From NCBI RefSeq assembly GCF_001517085.1, contig NZ_LRAC01000132.1, positions 1 to 64,000 of the forward strand: DNA of 64,000 bases, in the 5' to 3' direction. Below the pieces are notes generated by a model. The model searched no databases. It was given only the letters and a program-made list of their open reading frames with translations, and had not been told where the DNA came from. The translations under genes were made by a program, and so were the position numbers. Origin of the DNA: Paenibacillus sp. DMB5 (lineage in GTDB: Bacteria > Bacillota > Bacilli > Paenibacillales > Paenibacillaceae). Shown here piece by piece: positions 50,932 to 59,992 of the stretch (position 1 is its first letter; each line of letters starts with the position of its first letter).

Positions 50932-53169
50932 TTAGCCGCCTGTATCTCCGGGATCCGCTATTTCTTCCTCAGCCGCAGATACCGGAATATCCTCGCCGTA
51001 CACATTGATTGGACTCAGCTTCAGCTGTACCAGCTTTTTGCCGTTTGAAGTGGATTCCGTCTGTTCGGTAACATATCCTTCACCCTCTACGGAAATACCC
51101 ACCTTTAACAGATTGAGCACCTCCAGCGCATCGCGCAGCGACTGTCCCTTGAGGTCAGGAATGGATGCCTGATCGCTCTGCTGGCTTAACAGATAGATTC
51201 TCTGCCCTGCAGCGAGCAGCGTATCCGCCTCCGGGTACTGGCTGACCACGCTACTTCCGCTGCCCACCGTTTCGAAATCAAAGCCCTGATCAATAAGAAA
51301 CTTTCTGGCTTCCTGCATCGTTTTACCTGTCATATCAGGCGCGGAGCGCTGCGCGGAAGATGTAGTTTTGCCGGTTCCAGAAGCACTGCTTCCATCGGCC
51401 GTTGTAACTTTAGGAACTCCCATATAAGGCAATGCTTCGGATACGATCTCTTTGAACACCGGACCTGCAGCAGCACCGCCGCCGACAGCATCAGCGGGCT
51501 CATCAATGACAACATAGACCGCAATCTTCGGGTTGTTAGCCGGTGCGTACCCGAGGAAGGAAGAGCGTACCTTGTCGCGGTCATACCCACCCTCGCCGTC
51601 AGGCTTAATTGCCGTACCAGTCTTGCCCGCCACCCGGTAGCCCTCAATGTAGGCATGGCGTCCGGTTCCATGGTCCAGATCTGCAACCACCTGCTCTAGA
51701 TAGCTACCGGTTTCCCTTGCGCTTTCCTCGGAAATAACCTGACGTACCACCTGCGGCTGGGTTACTGTAGTCTTGCCGGTATTGGGATCGGTAGTCTCCT
51801 TAATCACATGAGGCACCATCAGTTTACCGCCGTTGGCGATGGCCGACATAGCAGTAAGCTGCTGAATCGGAGTCACCTGTACCTTGCCGTGCCCGTATGA
51901 GATCGTCGCGTTTTCCGAAGCATTGTTCGGTGTCGGATTAACAAGCCCACTAATTTCACCTGGCAAGTCAATACCAGTAGGACTGTTGAATCCGAAATCA
52001 TCAACGTATTGCAGCAGTCTATCCGGACCGAGCATTTCATAGCCGAGCTTGACGAAGGCCACGTTACTTGAACGCTTAACGCCTTCTAAAAAGGAGATTT
52101 CCCCATAACCGCTTCTATTTTGGTCGTACAGCGGCTTACCGTACCCCTTAATGCGGATAGAACCGGACTTAAAGGTTGCATCCGGATTGAACAAATTCTC
52201 CTCCACCGCTCCTGCAAGCGTTACAATTTTGAAGGTGGAGCCAGGCTCAAATCTTGTTTTGATGGCATGGTTAAAGAATACCCCGGGATCAGAGGCATAC
52301 TTCCAGAATTCATTAGGATTAAAGGTCGGCATATTGGCCAGACCGAGAATTTCCATCGTATTTGGATCAGCGGCAATAACCGTTATGCTCTTCGGCTTGT
52401 ACTGCTCGTAAGCCTTTTGCATGGCTTCTTCAATATAACGCTGAATCGTGCTGTCAATGGTCAGTTTTATATTGGTGCCGTTAACTGCGGGCTGATAAGT
52501 ATCCTGGGAGTCCGGCAGCTTGATCCCTTTTCCGTCACTCTGATAATAGAGCTTGCCATTCGTCCCCTGAAGCTGCTTGTTAAAATAACTTTCCAGCCCC
52601 ATAATGGCTTCGCCGTCACGGTTCGTGTAGCCCAAAATATGCGCAGCAAGAGTACCTTTTGGATAATAACGCTTCTGCTCCGTGATCAGACCGATTCCGG
52701 TTTCGAGCGTACTATATTTTTCCTCCAGCTCTTTGTTGAACTCTTTCACTTTATCCGCGAGCTCTTTATCAATTTTCCAGCCCTCATTGCGGATTTCGCG
52801 GTTCTTCAGGTAATTGCCGCTGTCATCCTTGGCCTCCACCAATTTTTTCAGTTCGGCCTCCGGCTTGCCCAGCAGGTCATGAAGTCCCTTAATGACCTCT
52901 TCCCCGATTCCCTTTTCAGCGATGACCTGCGGATTCACAACCACTGTGTACGCCGGCACATCACTGGCCAGCACACTTCCGTTGCGGTCTTCGATGTTTC
53001 CCCGCTTCGCTTTGATAACCGAGGTATGAGCCCACTGGTTAACGGCCTTCTCATGCCAGAAATCATTCTGCATGACCTGAATCCAGAATACGCGGACGAC
53101 TAAAACAAGAAAAAAGAGGGTAATACACCCTCCTATAAACAGCGTGCGAAGTTTTATTCTCTTGACCAT
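50932..53169 (-). CDS. pbpB: Divisome transpeptidase PBP2B with two PASTA domains
   Basis: PBP2B is the class B PBP of septal peptidoglycan synthesis (FtsI function). The 745-residue protein has a membrane anchor (about 10-30), the pedestal domain with AKRGNIEDRNGSVLASD, and the transpeptidase with S311-TFK, SSNVAF and KTGTA. The C-terminus has two PASTA domains (about 608-665 and 668-725) and a short acidic tail. Complete and of normal length. It is 43 nt after ftsL. Confidence 0.96.
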   Translation of the reverse strand: MVKRIKLRTLFIGGCITLFFLVLVVRVFWIQVMQNDFWHEKAVNQWAHTSVIKAKRGNIEDRNGSVLASDVPAYTVVVNPQVIAEKGIGEEVIKGLHDLLGKPEAELKKLVEAKDDSGNYLKNREIRNEGWKIDKELADKVKEFNKELEEKYSTLETGIGLITEQKRYYPKGTLAAHILGYTNRDGEAIMGLESYFNKQLQGTNGKLYYQSDGKGIKLPDSQDTYQPAVNGTNIKLTIDSTIQRYIEEAMQKAYEQYKPKSITVIAADPNTMEILGLANMPTFNPNEFWKYASDPGVFFNHAIKTRFEPGSTFKIVTLAGAVEENLFNPDATFKSGSIRIKGYGKPLYDQNRSGYGEISFLEGVKRSSNVAFVKLGYEMLGPDRLLQYVDDFGFNSPTGIDLPGEISGLVNPTPNNASENATISYGHGKVQVTPIQQLTAMSAIANGGKLMVPHVIKETTDPNTGKTTVTQPQVVRQVISEESARETGSYLEQVVADLDHGTGRHAYIEGYRVAGKTGTAIKPDGEGGYDRDKVRSSFLGYAPANNPKIAVYVVIDEPADAVGGGAAAGPVFKEIVSEALPYMGVPKVTTADGSSASGTGKTTSSAQRSAPDMTGKTMQEARKFLIDQGFDFETVGSGSSVVSQYPEADTLLAAGQRIYLLSQQSDQASIPDLKGQSLRDALEVLNLLKVGISVEGEGYVTEQTESTSNGKKLVQLKLSPINVYGEDIPVSAAEEEIADPGDTGG

Positions 53170-53212
53170 AAGGTAACCTCACAAACTCTATTATTGCAGC
53201 CTCAGCAGGCCG

Positions 53213-53607
53213 CTAATTGTCGTTTTCGTCAGCTGCCTTACCGTTTGCAGACACATAGATTGCAGAGTCTTCCGGAGGCTGGATATAGCCCAGCTTCTTG
53301 GCTTTCTCAGCAACCAGCTGTTCCAGCGTCTGTTTTTCCATCTGATAGGTGGCAATTTGCTTCTGTGTCTCGGCAATGGTGCTGTCCAGCTTCTGAGCCT
53401 GCAAATTCAAATCATAAATATGGACGTAACGCCAAATCAGGGCGACAGCCACCAGTACAAAAGCTGCCAGCGTCAGCATATAAATCAGCTTTTCCTGCGT
53501 CGGCAGCACCATCCGTCTGGTGACGACTTCGTCTTCTCGCGGTAAAGCGGGTTTACCTCTTGTTTTCTCTTAGGTTGAACTGCTAAATTGCCGCGGGTAT
53601 AGGCCAT
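53213..53607 (-). CDS. ftsL: Cell-division protein FtsL, frame broken near the N-terminus
   Basis: FtsL is a small bitopic divisome protein. From ATG 53607 (SD AAAGGAGAG) the frame reads MAYTRGNLAVQPKRKQEV, then shifts near 53551-53555 at an AAA run. The other frame continues ALPREDEVVTRRMVLPTQEK, a membrane span (about LIYMLTLAAFVLVAVALIW) and a coiled coil (LDSTIAETQKQIATYQMEK). Adding one A gives KQEVKPALPRED and a 131-residue protein. Annotation from the internal ATG 53512 alone would miss the cytosolic tail. Probably a sequencing error. Confidence 0.88.
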
Positions 53608-53635
53608 CTCTCTGACTCTCCTTTATCGTCGTTTT

Positions 53636-54589
53636 TTATAACTTCTCTGCAACGCGCAGCTTTGCTGAACGGGCACGCGGGTTATGCTCAAGCTCTTCCT
53701 CGGAAGGCACCAGCGGCTTACGGTTAACCAGCTTTAATGTGCCTTCAGCGCCGCATACGCAAAACGGAAAGTCAGGCGGGCAAGTGCATCTGCTTAAATA
53801 GCTGCTGAAAATCTGCTTGCAGATCCTGTCCTCCAGCGAATGGAACGTAATAACAGAGACTCTTCCTTCAGGCGCCAGACAGCGTACTGCTGCATGCAGC
53901 CCTTCTTCAAAAGCGCCCAGCTCGTCATTGACGGCAATTCTAAGGGCCTGAAAGCTGCGTTTTGCCGGATGTCCGCCTGTTCTGCGTGCCGCTGCCGGAA
54001 TACCTTCCTTGATCAGTTCCGCCAGCTCGCCGGTGTTCGTAACCGGGTGTTCCTCGCGTCTTTCCACGATCTTGCGGGCAATCCGCCGTGAGAATTTCTC
54101 TTCCCCATACTGGAAAAGCACCCGGGCAATTTCCTGCTCAGGCCATGTGTTGATAATTTCGGCTGCGGTCAGCTCTGCGGACTGGTCCATCCGCATATCA
54201 AGCGGTGCATCATGATTATAGCTGAATCCCCGCTCCCCTTCGTCAAACTGGGGCGAAGATACGCCTAGATCATACAGTATGCCGTCTACCTGCGGAACGC
54301 CGTCCTTTTGCGGAACAAAAGGGAGACTCTTCAGGACCTGTTCAAGGTCACGGAAGTTGGTCTTAACAAGCACCACTTTCTCCCCGTATGCTGCCAGCCG
54401 TTCTTTTGCATTCTCCAGAGCCCAGTCGTCCTGATCCAGACAGATCAGCCGGCCGTTGCCGCTAAGCTTGGACGCGATCAAAGAACTGTGTCCGGCTCCT
54501 CCAAGTGTGCAGTCGACATATATGCCATCCTCTTTGATGTGCAGCCCCTCTGTCGCTTCTTCCTTAAGCACCGTGATGTGGTGAAACAA
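53636..54589 (-). CDS. rsmH: 16S rRNA (cytosine-1402-N4) methyltransferase
   Basis: RsmH (MraW) methylates N4 of C1402 in the ribosomal P site. The 317-residue protein begins MFHHITVLKEEATEGL and has the SAM-binding YVDCTLGGAGHSSLI, ICLDQDDWALENAKE, ILYDLGVSSPQFDEGERGFSY, the PLDMRMD motif, and the C-terminal ISFHSLEDR-like block (VITFHSLEDRICK). Complete. Confidence 0.97.
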   Translation of the reverse strand: MFHHITVLKEEATEGLHIKEDGIYVDCTLGGAGHSSLIASKLSGNGRLICLDQDDWALENAKERLAAYGEKVVLVKTNFRDLEQVLKSLPFVPQKDGVPQVDGILYDLGVSSPQFDEGERGFSYNHDAPLDMRMDQSAELTAAEIINTWPEQEIARVLFQYGEEKFSRRIARKIVERREEHPVTNTGELAELIKEGIPAAARRTGGHPAKRSFQALRIAVNDELGAFEEGLHAAVRCLAPEGRVSVITFHSLEDRICKQIFSSYLSRCTCPPDFPFCVCGAEGTLKLVNRKPLVPSEEELEHNPRARSAKLRVAEKL

Positions 54590-54630
54590 GCTGCATCCCT
54601 CCAGGGCAGTATTCGAATTGTGTATGTGTG

Positions 54631-55068
54631 TTATAAGTCAAAATTGAAATCAACCAATTTCTCGGCAATTTCGTTGAACGATTCCTCTGATTGTTCGAAG
54701 TACTGTTCCCATAGCTCTTTGTTCCAGATTTCCACCCGGTTCGAAACGCCCAGAATAACACAGTCCTTTTCCAGCTTGGCATATTGCCGCAAATTCCCCG
54801 GCAGATTAACCCTGCCTTGCTTGTCCCATACACATTCCGTCGCTCCCGAGAAAAAGAAGCGGCTGAAGGCACGGGCATCCGATTTCATCAGTGAAAGGCT
54901 TTTGAGCTTTTGCTCCATGATTCCCCATTCTTCCATGGGATAAACAAATATGCAGGAATCGAGGCCGCGGGTCGCAACGAATGAGGCTCCGAGCAATTCA
55001 CGGAATTTAGCCGGGATAATGATCCGGCCTTTGTCGTCAATGCTATGCTGGAACTCCCCCATAAACAT
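54631..55068 (-). CDS. mraZ: Transcriptional regulator MraZ
   Basis: MraZ is an AbrB-like DNA-binding protein that controls its own division/cell-wall operon. The 145-residue protein starts MFMGEFQHSIDDKGRIIIPAKFRE (ATG 55068, SD AAGGAG 11 nt away; a GTG four codons earlier overlaps the SD). It has the two tandem SpoVT-AbrB halves, each with a DKGR/DKQGR motif, and RAFSRFFFSGATE. It is the first gene of the cluster. Confidence 0.95.
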   Translation of the reverse strand: MFMGEFQHSIDDKGRIIIPAKFRELLGASFVATRGLDSCIFVYPMEEWGIMEQKLKSLSLMKSDARAFSRFFFSGATECVWDKQGRVNLPGNLRQYAKLEKDCVILGVSNRVEIWNKELWEQYFEQSEESFNEIAEKLVDFNFDL

Positions 55069-55095
55069 CGGTTTACCCACTCCTTGTTACCGATT

Positions 55096-55133
55096 CCCCA
55101 CTTTGCCCCACTTTACACCACCTAAGCATAATA
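55096..55133 (-). promoter_or_regulatory. MraZ-box direct repeats and promoter -10
   Basis: On the minus strand TGGTG-TAAAG-TGGGG-CAAAG-TGGGG forms three pentamers at an exact 10-nt period (55116-55120, 55106-55110, 55096-55100). Known MraZ sites are TGGGN repeats with 5-nt spacers. A -10 TATTAT (55128-55133) lies 7 nt before the first repeat, so the repeats start at or just after the transcription start and suit autorepression. The -35 is unclear (AT-rich). Confidence 0.75.
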
Positions 55134-55434
55134 GATTCGCCATTAAAAATCAAAAACCTTTTTCATAGCCGAGGTAATTTTTTCTTATTTGTCAAGTCAT
55201 CATTCATACAAATCTTTGCAGCATTATTCGGCCCTTTTACATAATTGAATGTTGCATATTGAAAGTAAAAGTGTAAATCTGCTTAAAACAGGGTACATAT
55301 TATCATGAATTCTATTAAACCCCGACTAAAGAAGGATAATCGCAGGAGGAAAAGCATGGGTACTTATATATAGGGCACAGTATTTTGCAGACAGCCTGTA
55401 ATAATATACCGGCACATAATGTCCATTAGACAGA
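55134..55434 (+). other. Spacer with a plus-strand SD and 5-codon mini-ORF
   Basis: Between the mraZ promoter and the ahcY terminator there is no ordinary gene. On the plus strand AGGAGG (55344-55349) is followed by ATG 55356 and a stop after five codons. The terminator at 55435 also has a T-run on the plus strand. A short plus-strand RNA is possible; upstream promoter signals are weak. Confidence 0.3.
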
Positions 55435-55474
55435 AAAATACCCGGGCCATTCTCATGGCTTCCGGGCATTTTTC
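55435..55474 (-). terminator. Terminator after ahcY (bidirectional)
   Basis: AATGCCCGG-AAGCCAT pairs with ATGGCCCGGGTATT around GAGA, with T-runs on both strands, 20 nt past the ahcY stop. Confidence 0.88.
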
Positions 55475-55493
55475 AGATCCTTACACCATTTAA

Positions 55494-56765
55494 TTAATCA
55501 TTCAGGTTCCAGCTGTCAAGATAGTCAACCTGAGCCGGAGTCAGACTGTCAATCGAAATTCCCAGGCTCTCCAGCTTGTAGCGGGCTACCTGCTCATCCA
55601 GTTCGTAAGGAACATTTTCCACTTTGACACCGATGTTTTTGTAATTGTCATTCACATATTTCAGCGACAGTGCCTGCAGGGCAAAGGTCGTATCCATAAT
55701 TTCTGCCGGATGGCCGTCCGCTGCACCGAGATTAACCAGTCTGCCTTCAGCCAGCAGATAAAGCTTGCGTCCGTCCTTCAGCAGGTATTCTTCGATATTT
55801 TTGCGCACTGTACGCTGGGATACGGAACGCTCGGACAATTCAGGTTTGTTTACTTCCACATCGAAATGCCCGGCGTTGCAGAGAATCGCTCCATCCTTCA
55901 TCACATCATAGTGCTCACCGCGGATTACATAACGGTTACCGGTTACGGTAACGAAGAAATCACCATGCTTGGCCGCTTCCAGCATTGGCATGACCTGGAA
56001 TCCGTCCATATGCGCTTCAACAGCCTTGATCGCATCTACTTCTGTTACAATTACATTCGCTCCAAGACCCTTGGCACGCATAGCTACACCTTTACCGCAC
56101 CAGCCGTATCCGACTACAACCACCGTTTTGCCGGCTACAATCAGGTTGGTTGTGCGGACAATGCCGTCCCAGGCTGACTGGCCTGTGCCATAGCGGTTAT
56201 CGAACAAATACTTGCAGTAGGCATCATTAACAGCTACCATCGGGAACTTCAGAATACCCTGCTTCTGCAGTGCCTTCAACCGGATAATACCGGTAGTTGT
56301 TTCCTCGGCACCGCCGCGGATATTCTCCATCAGATCCGGCCGTTCCGAGTGCAGCAGTGTTGCGAAATCGCCGCCGTCATCAATAATCAGGTCCGGCTTG
56401 CTTTCCAGCGCCTTGATGTTCAGGGCCTTGAACTCCTCCGGAGTCGGGTTATATTTGGCGAATACTGTAATCCCGTCTTCGACAAGCGCTGCACAGACAT
56501 CATCCTGCGTAGAAAGGGGATTGGAGCCGGTAATTGTCACTTCTGCACCGCCGGCCTGGACTACCTTTGCAAGATATGCGGTCTTCGCTTCCAGATGCAG
56601 CGTAATCGACACCTTCAGTCCCTTGAAAGGCTGCTCAGCTTCGAATTGCTCACGGATACGGTTCAGAACCGGCATATGCTGGCGTACCCAGTCGATTTTG
56701 AGATGACCCTCAGGGGCCAGCGACATATCTGCAACGATACTGTTTTGTTTCGACAATGAACTCAT
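55494..56765 (-). CDS. ahcY: S-adenosylhomocysteine hydrolase
   Basis: AhcY reversibly splits S-adenosylhomocysteine to adenosine and homocysteine, using bound NAD. The 423-residue protein has SITLHLEAKTAYLA, the DDGGD motif, FPMVAVNDAYCKYLFDNRYGTGQS, the NAD loop VVVVGYGWCGKGVAMRAKG and GHFDVEV. It ends with a shortened C-terminal NAD-clamp, as in bacterial/archaeal short forms. Most Bacillus use the Pfs/LuxS route instead; Paenibacillus-type genomes often have AhcY. It is 37 nt downstream of bshC, in one operon with it. Confidence 0.95.
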   Translation of the reverse strand: MSSLSKQNSIVADMSLAPEGHLKIDWVRQHMPVLNRIREQFEAEQPFKGLKVSITLHLEAKTAYLAKVVQAGGAEVTITGSNPLSTQDDVCAALVEDGITVFAKYNPTPEEFKALNIKALESKPDLIIDDGGDFATLLHSERPDLMENIRGGAEETTTGIIRLKALQKQGILKFPMVAVNDAYCKYLFDNRYGTGQSAWDGIVRTTNLIVAGKTVVVVGYGWCGKGVAMRAKGLGANVIVTEVDAIKAVEAHMDGFQVMPMLEAAKHGDFFVTVTGNRYVIRGEHYDVMKDGAILCNAGHFDVEVNKPELSERSVSQRTVRKNIEEYLLKDGRKLYLLAEGRLVNLGAADGHPAEIMDTTFALQALSLKYVNDNYKNIGVKVENVPYELDEQVARYKLESLGISIDSLTPAQVDYLDSWNLND

Positions 56766-56802
56766 TTGAAAACCTCCTAAAAAGTTGGATTAGAACATTT
56801 CC

Positions 56803-58434
56803 CTACATATATATAATACGGTGCGTTCCACTGAAGTCGGCGGGCATCTCCATCAGCTCATCCAGCCAGGATAGGCCGTAACGGTTCAGGTAGTACATCA
56901 CGTTGTATACTCTCTCCTGCAGCTTGCCCGCAGGCATCAGCGAGAGCTCAATCCTTTCCCACTGGCGCAGGGCGGCTTCATTTTGCTTCTCCATCGCATC
57001 CTGAGCTTTGGCCTGCAAAAAGGATATCTGGTCGATAATTTTCTCTTTGTTGTTCTGGCCCAGCTTGAGCAGCCCTGCCTGAATCGTCCCCAGTTGTTCA
57101 ATTAGCGGCTCATACATTGCTGTAAAGGACTCCTTAACCTCGTTGAACCGGCGTTCAAGCTCCAGTTCATCCTGGGCAGCCAGCCACTCCTTGCGTTTAC
57201 TCTCAAGGCCAGCGTACACATCATTGAACGAAAGCCCGTATTTTCCCATATGCTTATGCAGCGTGCCTTCGATGATCGTAAAGGACATTCGCGGCATAAT
57301 CAGCGGCATCCGGTCGCCCACAACGCCAAAGGCCTGATGCGGTATCGCCCAATATGCAATCTCACCCTGCCCCAGTACAGTGGCCAGCACCGGCAGAACA
57401 TAATTCTGCATCAGCGGGCGGGTCAATACGTTGTTGCTGAACCGTTCGGGATGTTCCTTCAGCACGGACAGCAGCTCATCCCTAGTAAAAGAAACCGTTC
57501 CTTTGCGGTCACTGAATCCGTCTTCTGACTTATGCAGCAGGAGCCGCGCACCCTCATGGATATAAAAGAGATTCGCGTTGCCCGGCGTTACCTCAGCCTG
57601 CAGCTCGTAACCGGCAGCTGTAATGTTCTCTGCAGCCTGCTTATAAGCTGACTCCAGTTCATCGTTCCGTTCAATCAATGTAGCGAAGAACGGACGTTCC
57701 AGAGCACGCAGAGCAGGATCTGCGGAATCCAGCAGAACCAGTCCGAATTTGCCGAACAGTGAACCCATCAGCTTGGCAAAAGCATCACTCATACAGCAGG
57801 CTGTCTCTGCTGATTTGCGGATAAACTCCATAATCTGCGGTTTAAATTCACTTTCCTGCAGCATACCGTCCAGCAGCTCAGTCACCTGCTGCCAGCCATC
57901 CTGTCCTACTGTAATCGCACTGACTGAAGCACGCGGTCCTTCAGGCTTGTCTACTTTTATTTTGGCCAGCTCTCCGGCTCTGTTTAATACAAAAGTGTGG
58001 TTAACCTCATCCCAGTCATGATCCTCACCGGCGATCCAGAATAACGGGACCACAGGCCGGCCAAGCTGTGCAGCAGCTTCTTTGGCGGCAAGAATTGCCG
58101 TTGCCGCCTTATAAATTACAAAGAGCGGACCGGTAAACAAGCCGCTTTGCTGTCCGCCGGTTATAGCCAGTGTTCCGGGCTGTTCCAGCAGGGCTAATGC
58201 CGCCATGACTTCCGGATAATTATTATGCTGCTGATTATAGCCACGCAGGACCGAAGCAACTTCAATGCGATTGGCACGCTGAAGCTCCGTACTGTCCAGC
58301 CAGTCCGCACGTTCCCTCCGGCTCATTTCGTTTCGGAAATCCCCGCCGTACAGCTTATCCACTGCTTCATAATGTTCTATATAGTCACGTGCGAGCTTTG
58401 ACCCGCCCGATAACGGTTCCGGTACTATATTCAT
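56803..58434 (-). CDS. bshC: Bacillithiol biosynthesis cysteine-adding enzyme
   Basis: BshC adds cysteine to GlcN-malate, the last step of bacillithiol synthesis. The 543-residue protein starts MNIVPEPLSGGSKLARDYI (ATG 58434, SD AGGAGGG). It has the nucleotide-like TITGGQQSGLFTGPLFVIYK, the HxGH-like WIAGEDHDWDEVNH, and a long coiled-coil segment (about 400-490). Full length. It lies next to mraZ, as in Bacillus, but with ahcY between. Confidence 0.94.
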   Translation of the reverse strand: MNIVPEPLSGGSKLARDYIEHYEAVDKLYGGDFRNEMSRRERADWLDSTELQRANRIEVASVLRGYNQQHNNYPEVMAALALLEQPGTLAITGGQQSGLFTGPLFVIYKAATAILAAKEAAAQLGRPVVPLFWIAGEDHDWDEVNHTFVLNRAGELAKIKVDKPEGPRASVSAITVGQDGWQQVTELLDGMLQESEFKPQIMEFIRKSAETACCMSDAFAKLMGSLFGKFGLVLLDSADPALRALERPFFATLIERNDELESAYKQAAENITAAGYELQAEVTPGNANLFYIHEGARLLLHKSEDGFSDRKGTVSFTRDELLSVLKEHPERFSNNVLTRPLMQNYVLPVLATVLGQGEIAYWAIPHQAFGVVGDRMPLIMPRMSFTIIEGTLHKHMGKYGLSFNDVYAGLESKRKEWLAAQDELELERRFNEVKESFTAMYEPLIEQLGTIQAGLLKLGQNNKEKIIDQISFLQAKAQDAMEKQNEAALRQWERIELSLMPAGKLQERVYNVMYYLNRYGLSWLDELMEMPADFSGTHRIIYM

Positions 58435-58504
58435 CTGCAATTACCCTCCTGTTCTACTCTGCCTGCTATATGTAAACATATATCTAGTCCATAAACTCTA
58501 TATG

Positions 58505-58533
58505 ATTGTATCCAAAGTAACGGCGCGCGTCAA
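58505..58533 (-). promoter_or_regulatory. SigA promoter of bshC-ahcY
   Basis: TTGACG, 17 nt, TACAAT on the minus strand. The -35 begins inside the T-run of the oppF terminator. A TATATG/CATATA inverted repeat lies further down in the leader near 58469-58484. Confidence 0.7.
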
Positions 58534-58590
58534 AAAAAACCGTCTGACGCATAACAGGCGGGAGCTCAACGCTCCCGCCTGCATCGGTAC
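58531..58590 (-). terminator. Terminator of the opp operon
   Basis: CAGGCGGGAGC, 5-nt loop, GCTCCCGCCTG is a perfect 11-bp stem, extended by GC/GC and CCG/CGG pairs, and is followed by eight T on the minus strand. Confidence 0.85.
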
Positions 58591-58601
58591 AGCTGTATGA
58601 T

Positions 58602-59522
58602 TTAAGCAAATCCTTTGGCAACAAAATGGCCTTTAGAAACTTCCACAAGCTCAAAGTCACTGTCATTTGATTTATCGCTGGCCGCATAAATCGGGCTGCC
58701 CAGCTCACCATCTAAATGAATCCGCTTTTTGTTTGCTTCCACTTCCGGATCCGGCTCCGGAATCGCCGAAAGCAACGATTTGGTGTACGGATGGAGAGGA
58801 TTGGCATACAGCTCTTCACTTTCTGCCAGTTCCACCATTCTGCCCAGGTACATAACCGCTACACGGTCACTGATATGCTTAACCATGGACAGGTCATGCG
58901 CGATAAACAGATAAGTCAGGCCCAGACGGTCCTGCAGCTCCTTAAGCAGGTTGACAACCTGTGCCTGGATCGACACGTCAAGTGCAGAGATCGGCTCATC
59001 GCAGACGATGAATTTAGGATTTACTGCAAGTGCACGGGCAATCCCGATACGCTGGCGCTGCCCGCCGGAGAATTCATGCGGATAACGGGTAGCATGGTCA
59101 TGATTGAGACCAACCATATCCAGCAGCTCTTCAATCCGTTTCTTACGCTCGGCGCGGCTTCCGCCCATGCCGTGAATATCCAGTGCTTCACCGATAATAT
59201 CAGAAATCGTAAAGCGCGGGTTGAGCGATGCGTATGGATCCTGAAAGATCATCTGCATATCACGCCGCATAGCTTTCATCTTACCGGGCGACAGCTTGTA
59301 TATATCCGTACCATTGTATTTAACGCTTCCGGCAGTCGGTTCATACAGACGGAGAACCGTACGGCCAGCAGTAGTTTTACCGCAACCGGATTCGCCTACC
59401 ATCCCAAGGGTTTCGCCTTCACGGATGGAGAAATTAATATTATCAACAGCCTTAAGAACTTTACCCTTGCCCACATTAAAATATTTCTTAAGACCTTCAA
59501 CTTCAATAAGGTTCTTACTCAA
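58602..59522 (-). CDS. oppF: Oligopeptide ABC transporter ATPase OppF
   Basis: One of the two ATPases of the Opp importer. The 306-residue protein has Walker A GESGCGKTT, the Q-loop MIFQDPYASLNPR, signature YPHEFSGGQRQRIGIARALA, Walker B FIVCDEPISALD and the H-loop IAHDLSMVKHISD. The C-terminus lacks the Cys-rich RCP block seen in many DppF proteins, as does B. subtilis OppF. TTG start with SD AAGGAGGTG. Its usual partner OppD should lie directly upstream but is decayed here. Confidence 0.95.
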   Translation of the reverse strand: MSKNLIEVEGLKKYFNVGKGKVLKAVDNINFSIREGETLGMVGESGCGKTTAGRTVLRLYEPTAGSVKYNGTDIYKLSPGKMKAMRRDMQMIFQDPYASLNPRFTISDIIGEALDIHGMGGSRAERKKRIEELLDMVGLNHDHATRYPHEFSGGQRQRIGIARALAVNPKFIVCDEPISALDVSIQAQVVNLLKELQDRLGLTYLFIAHDLSMVKHISDRVAVMYLGRMVELAESEELYANPLHPYTKSLLSAIPEPDPEVEANKKRIHLDGELGSPIYAASDKSNDSDFELVEVSKGHFVAKGFA

Positions 59523-59639
59523 ACGTACTGCACCTCCTTGGCCATCGAATGAATATTTCAGCGGGGCTCCATAAGCGTTCCGCTGAATTCTGTGACGCCG
59601 GGACTAAACCGTCTGCCTATATGCATTGCTTAGCTGCAA

Positions 59640-59992
59640 TGCGCAGAGAACGGACAGCCCGCAGGCGGCATAATCAGATCGGGGGAACCGATGAAACAGT
59701 CCGCCCTTCATTTAGTTCTTTTGCGGCAGTCATTCATGATATTCATGATTGGCTCATACCACTGAAGAATTCGTGGGGATATTGGTTAAAGCGAGCCTCA
59801 GCATAATGAAGCCGGCTATTTCAAGAATCTCAATACCATTTTCCTCGCTTCGGCCGCTGACTTTTCTGATGTTAGATCAAAACTTCGTTTATCTATTTGC
59901 CCAAATTGATCGTCAGGTTCAAGAAGTCACCGGGTCTTGAAATATCATGCCAATATCTTCACCGCGAATACTTTCGATTTCGATTTCTGATC
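59640..59992 (-). pseudogene. oppD: Decayed remnant of oppD
   Basis: Fragments in shifting frames match the OppD ATPase in order. IRGEDIGMIFQDPVTS (Q-loop, 59931-59974) comes first. LNLTINLGK, INEVL and HQKSQ follow, with stops between, then ILEIAG and the signature YPHEFFSGM (59755-59784). After that a segment still aligns with RQRVMIAMALA but has two stops. The Walker A part (first ~80 codons) and everything after the signature, including Walker B, are gone. About 350 nt remain of roughly 1 kb. The many independent stops show real decay. The rest of the 473-nt oppC-oppF spacer is unrecognisable apart from the oppF SD. Confidence 0.82.
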
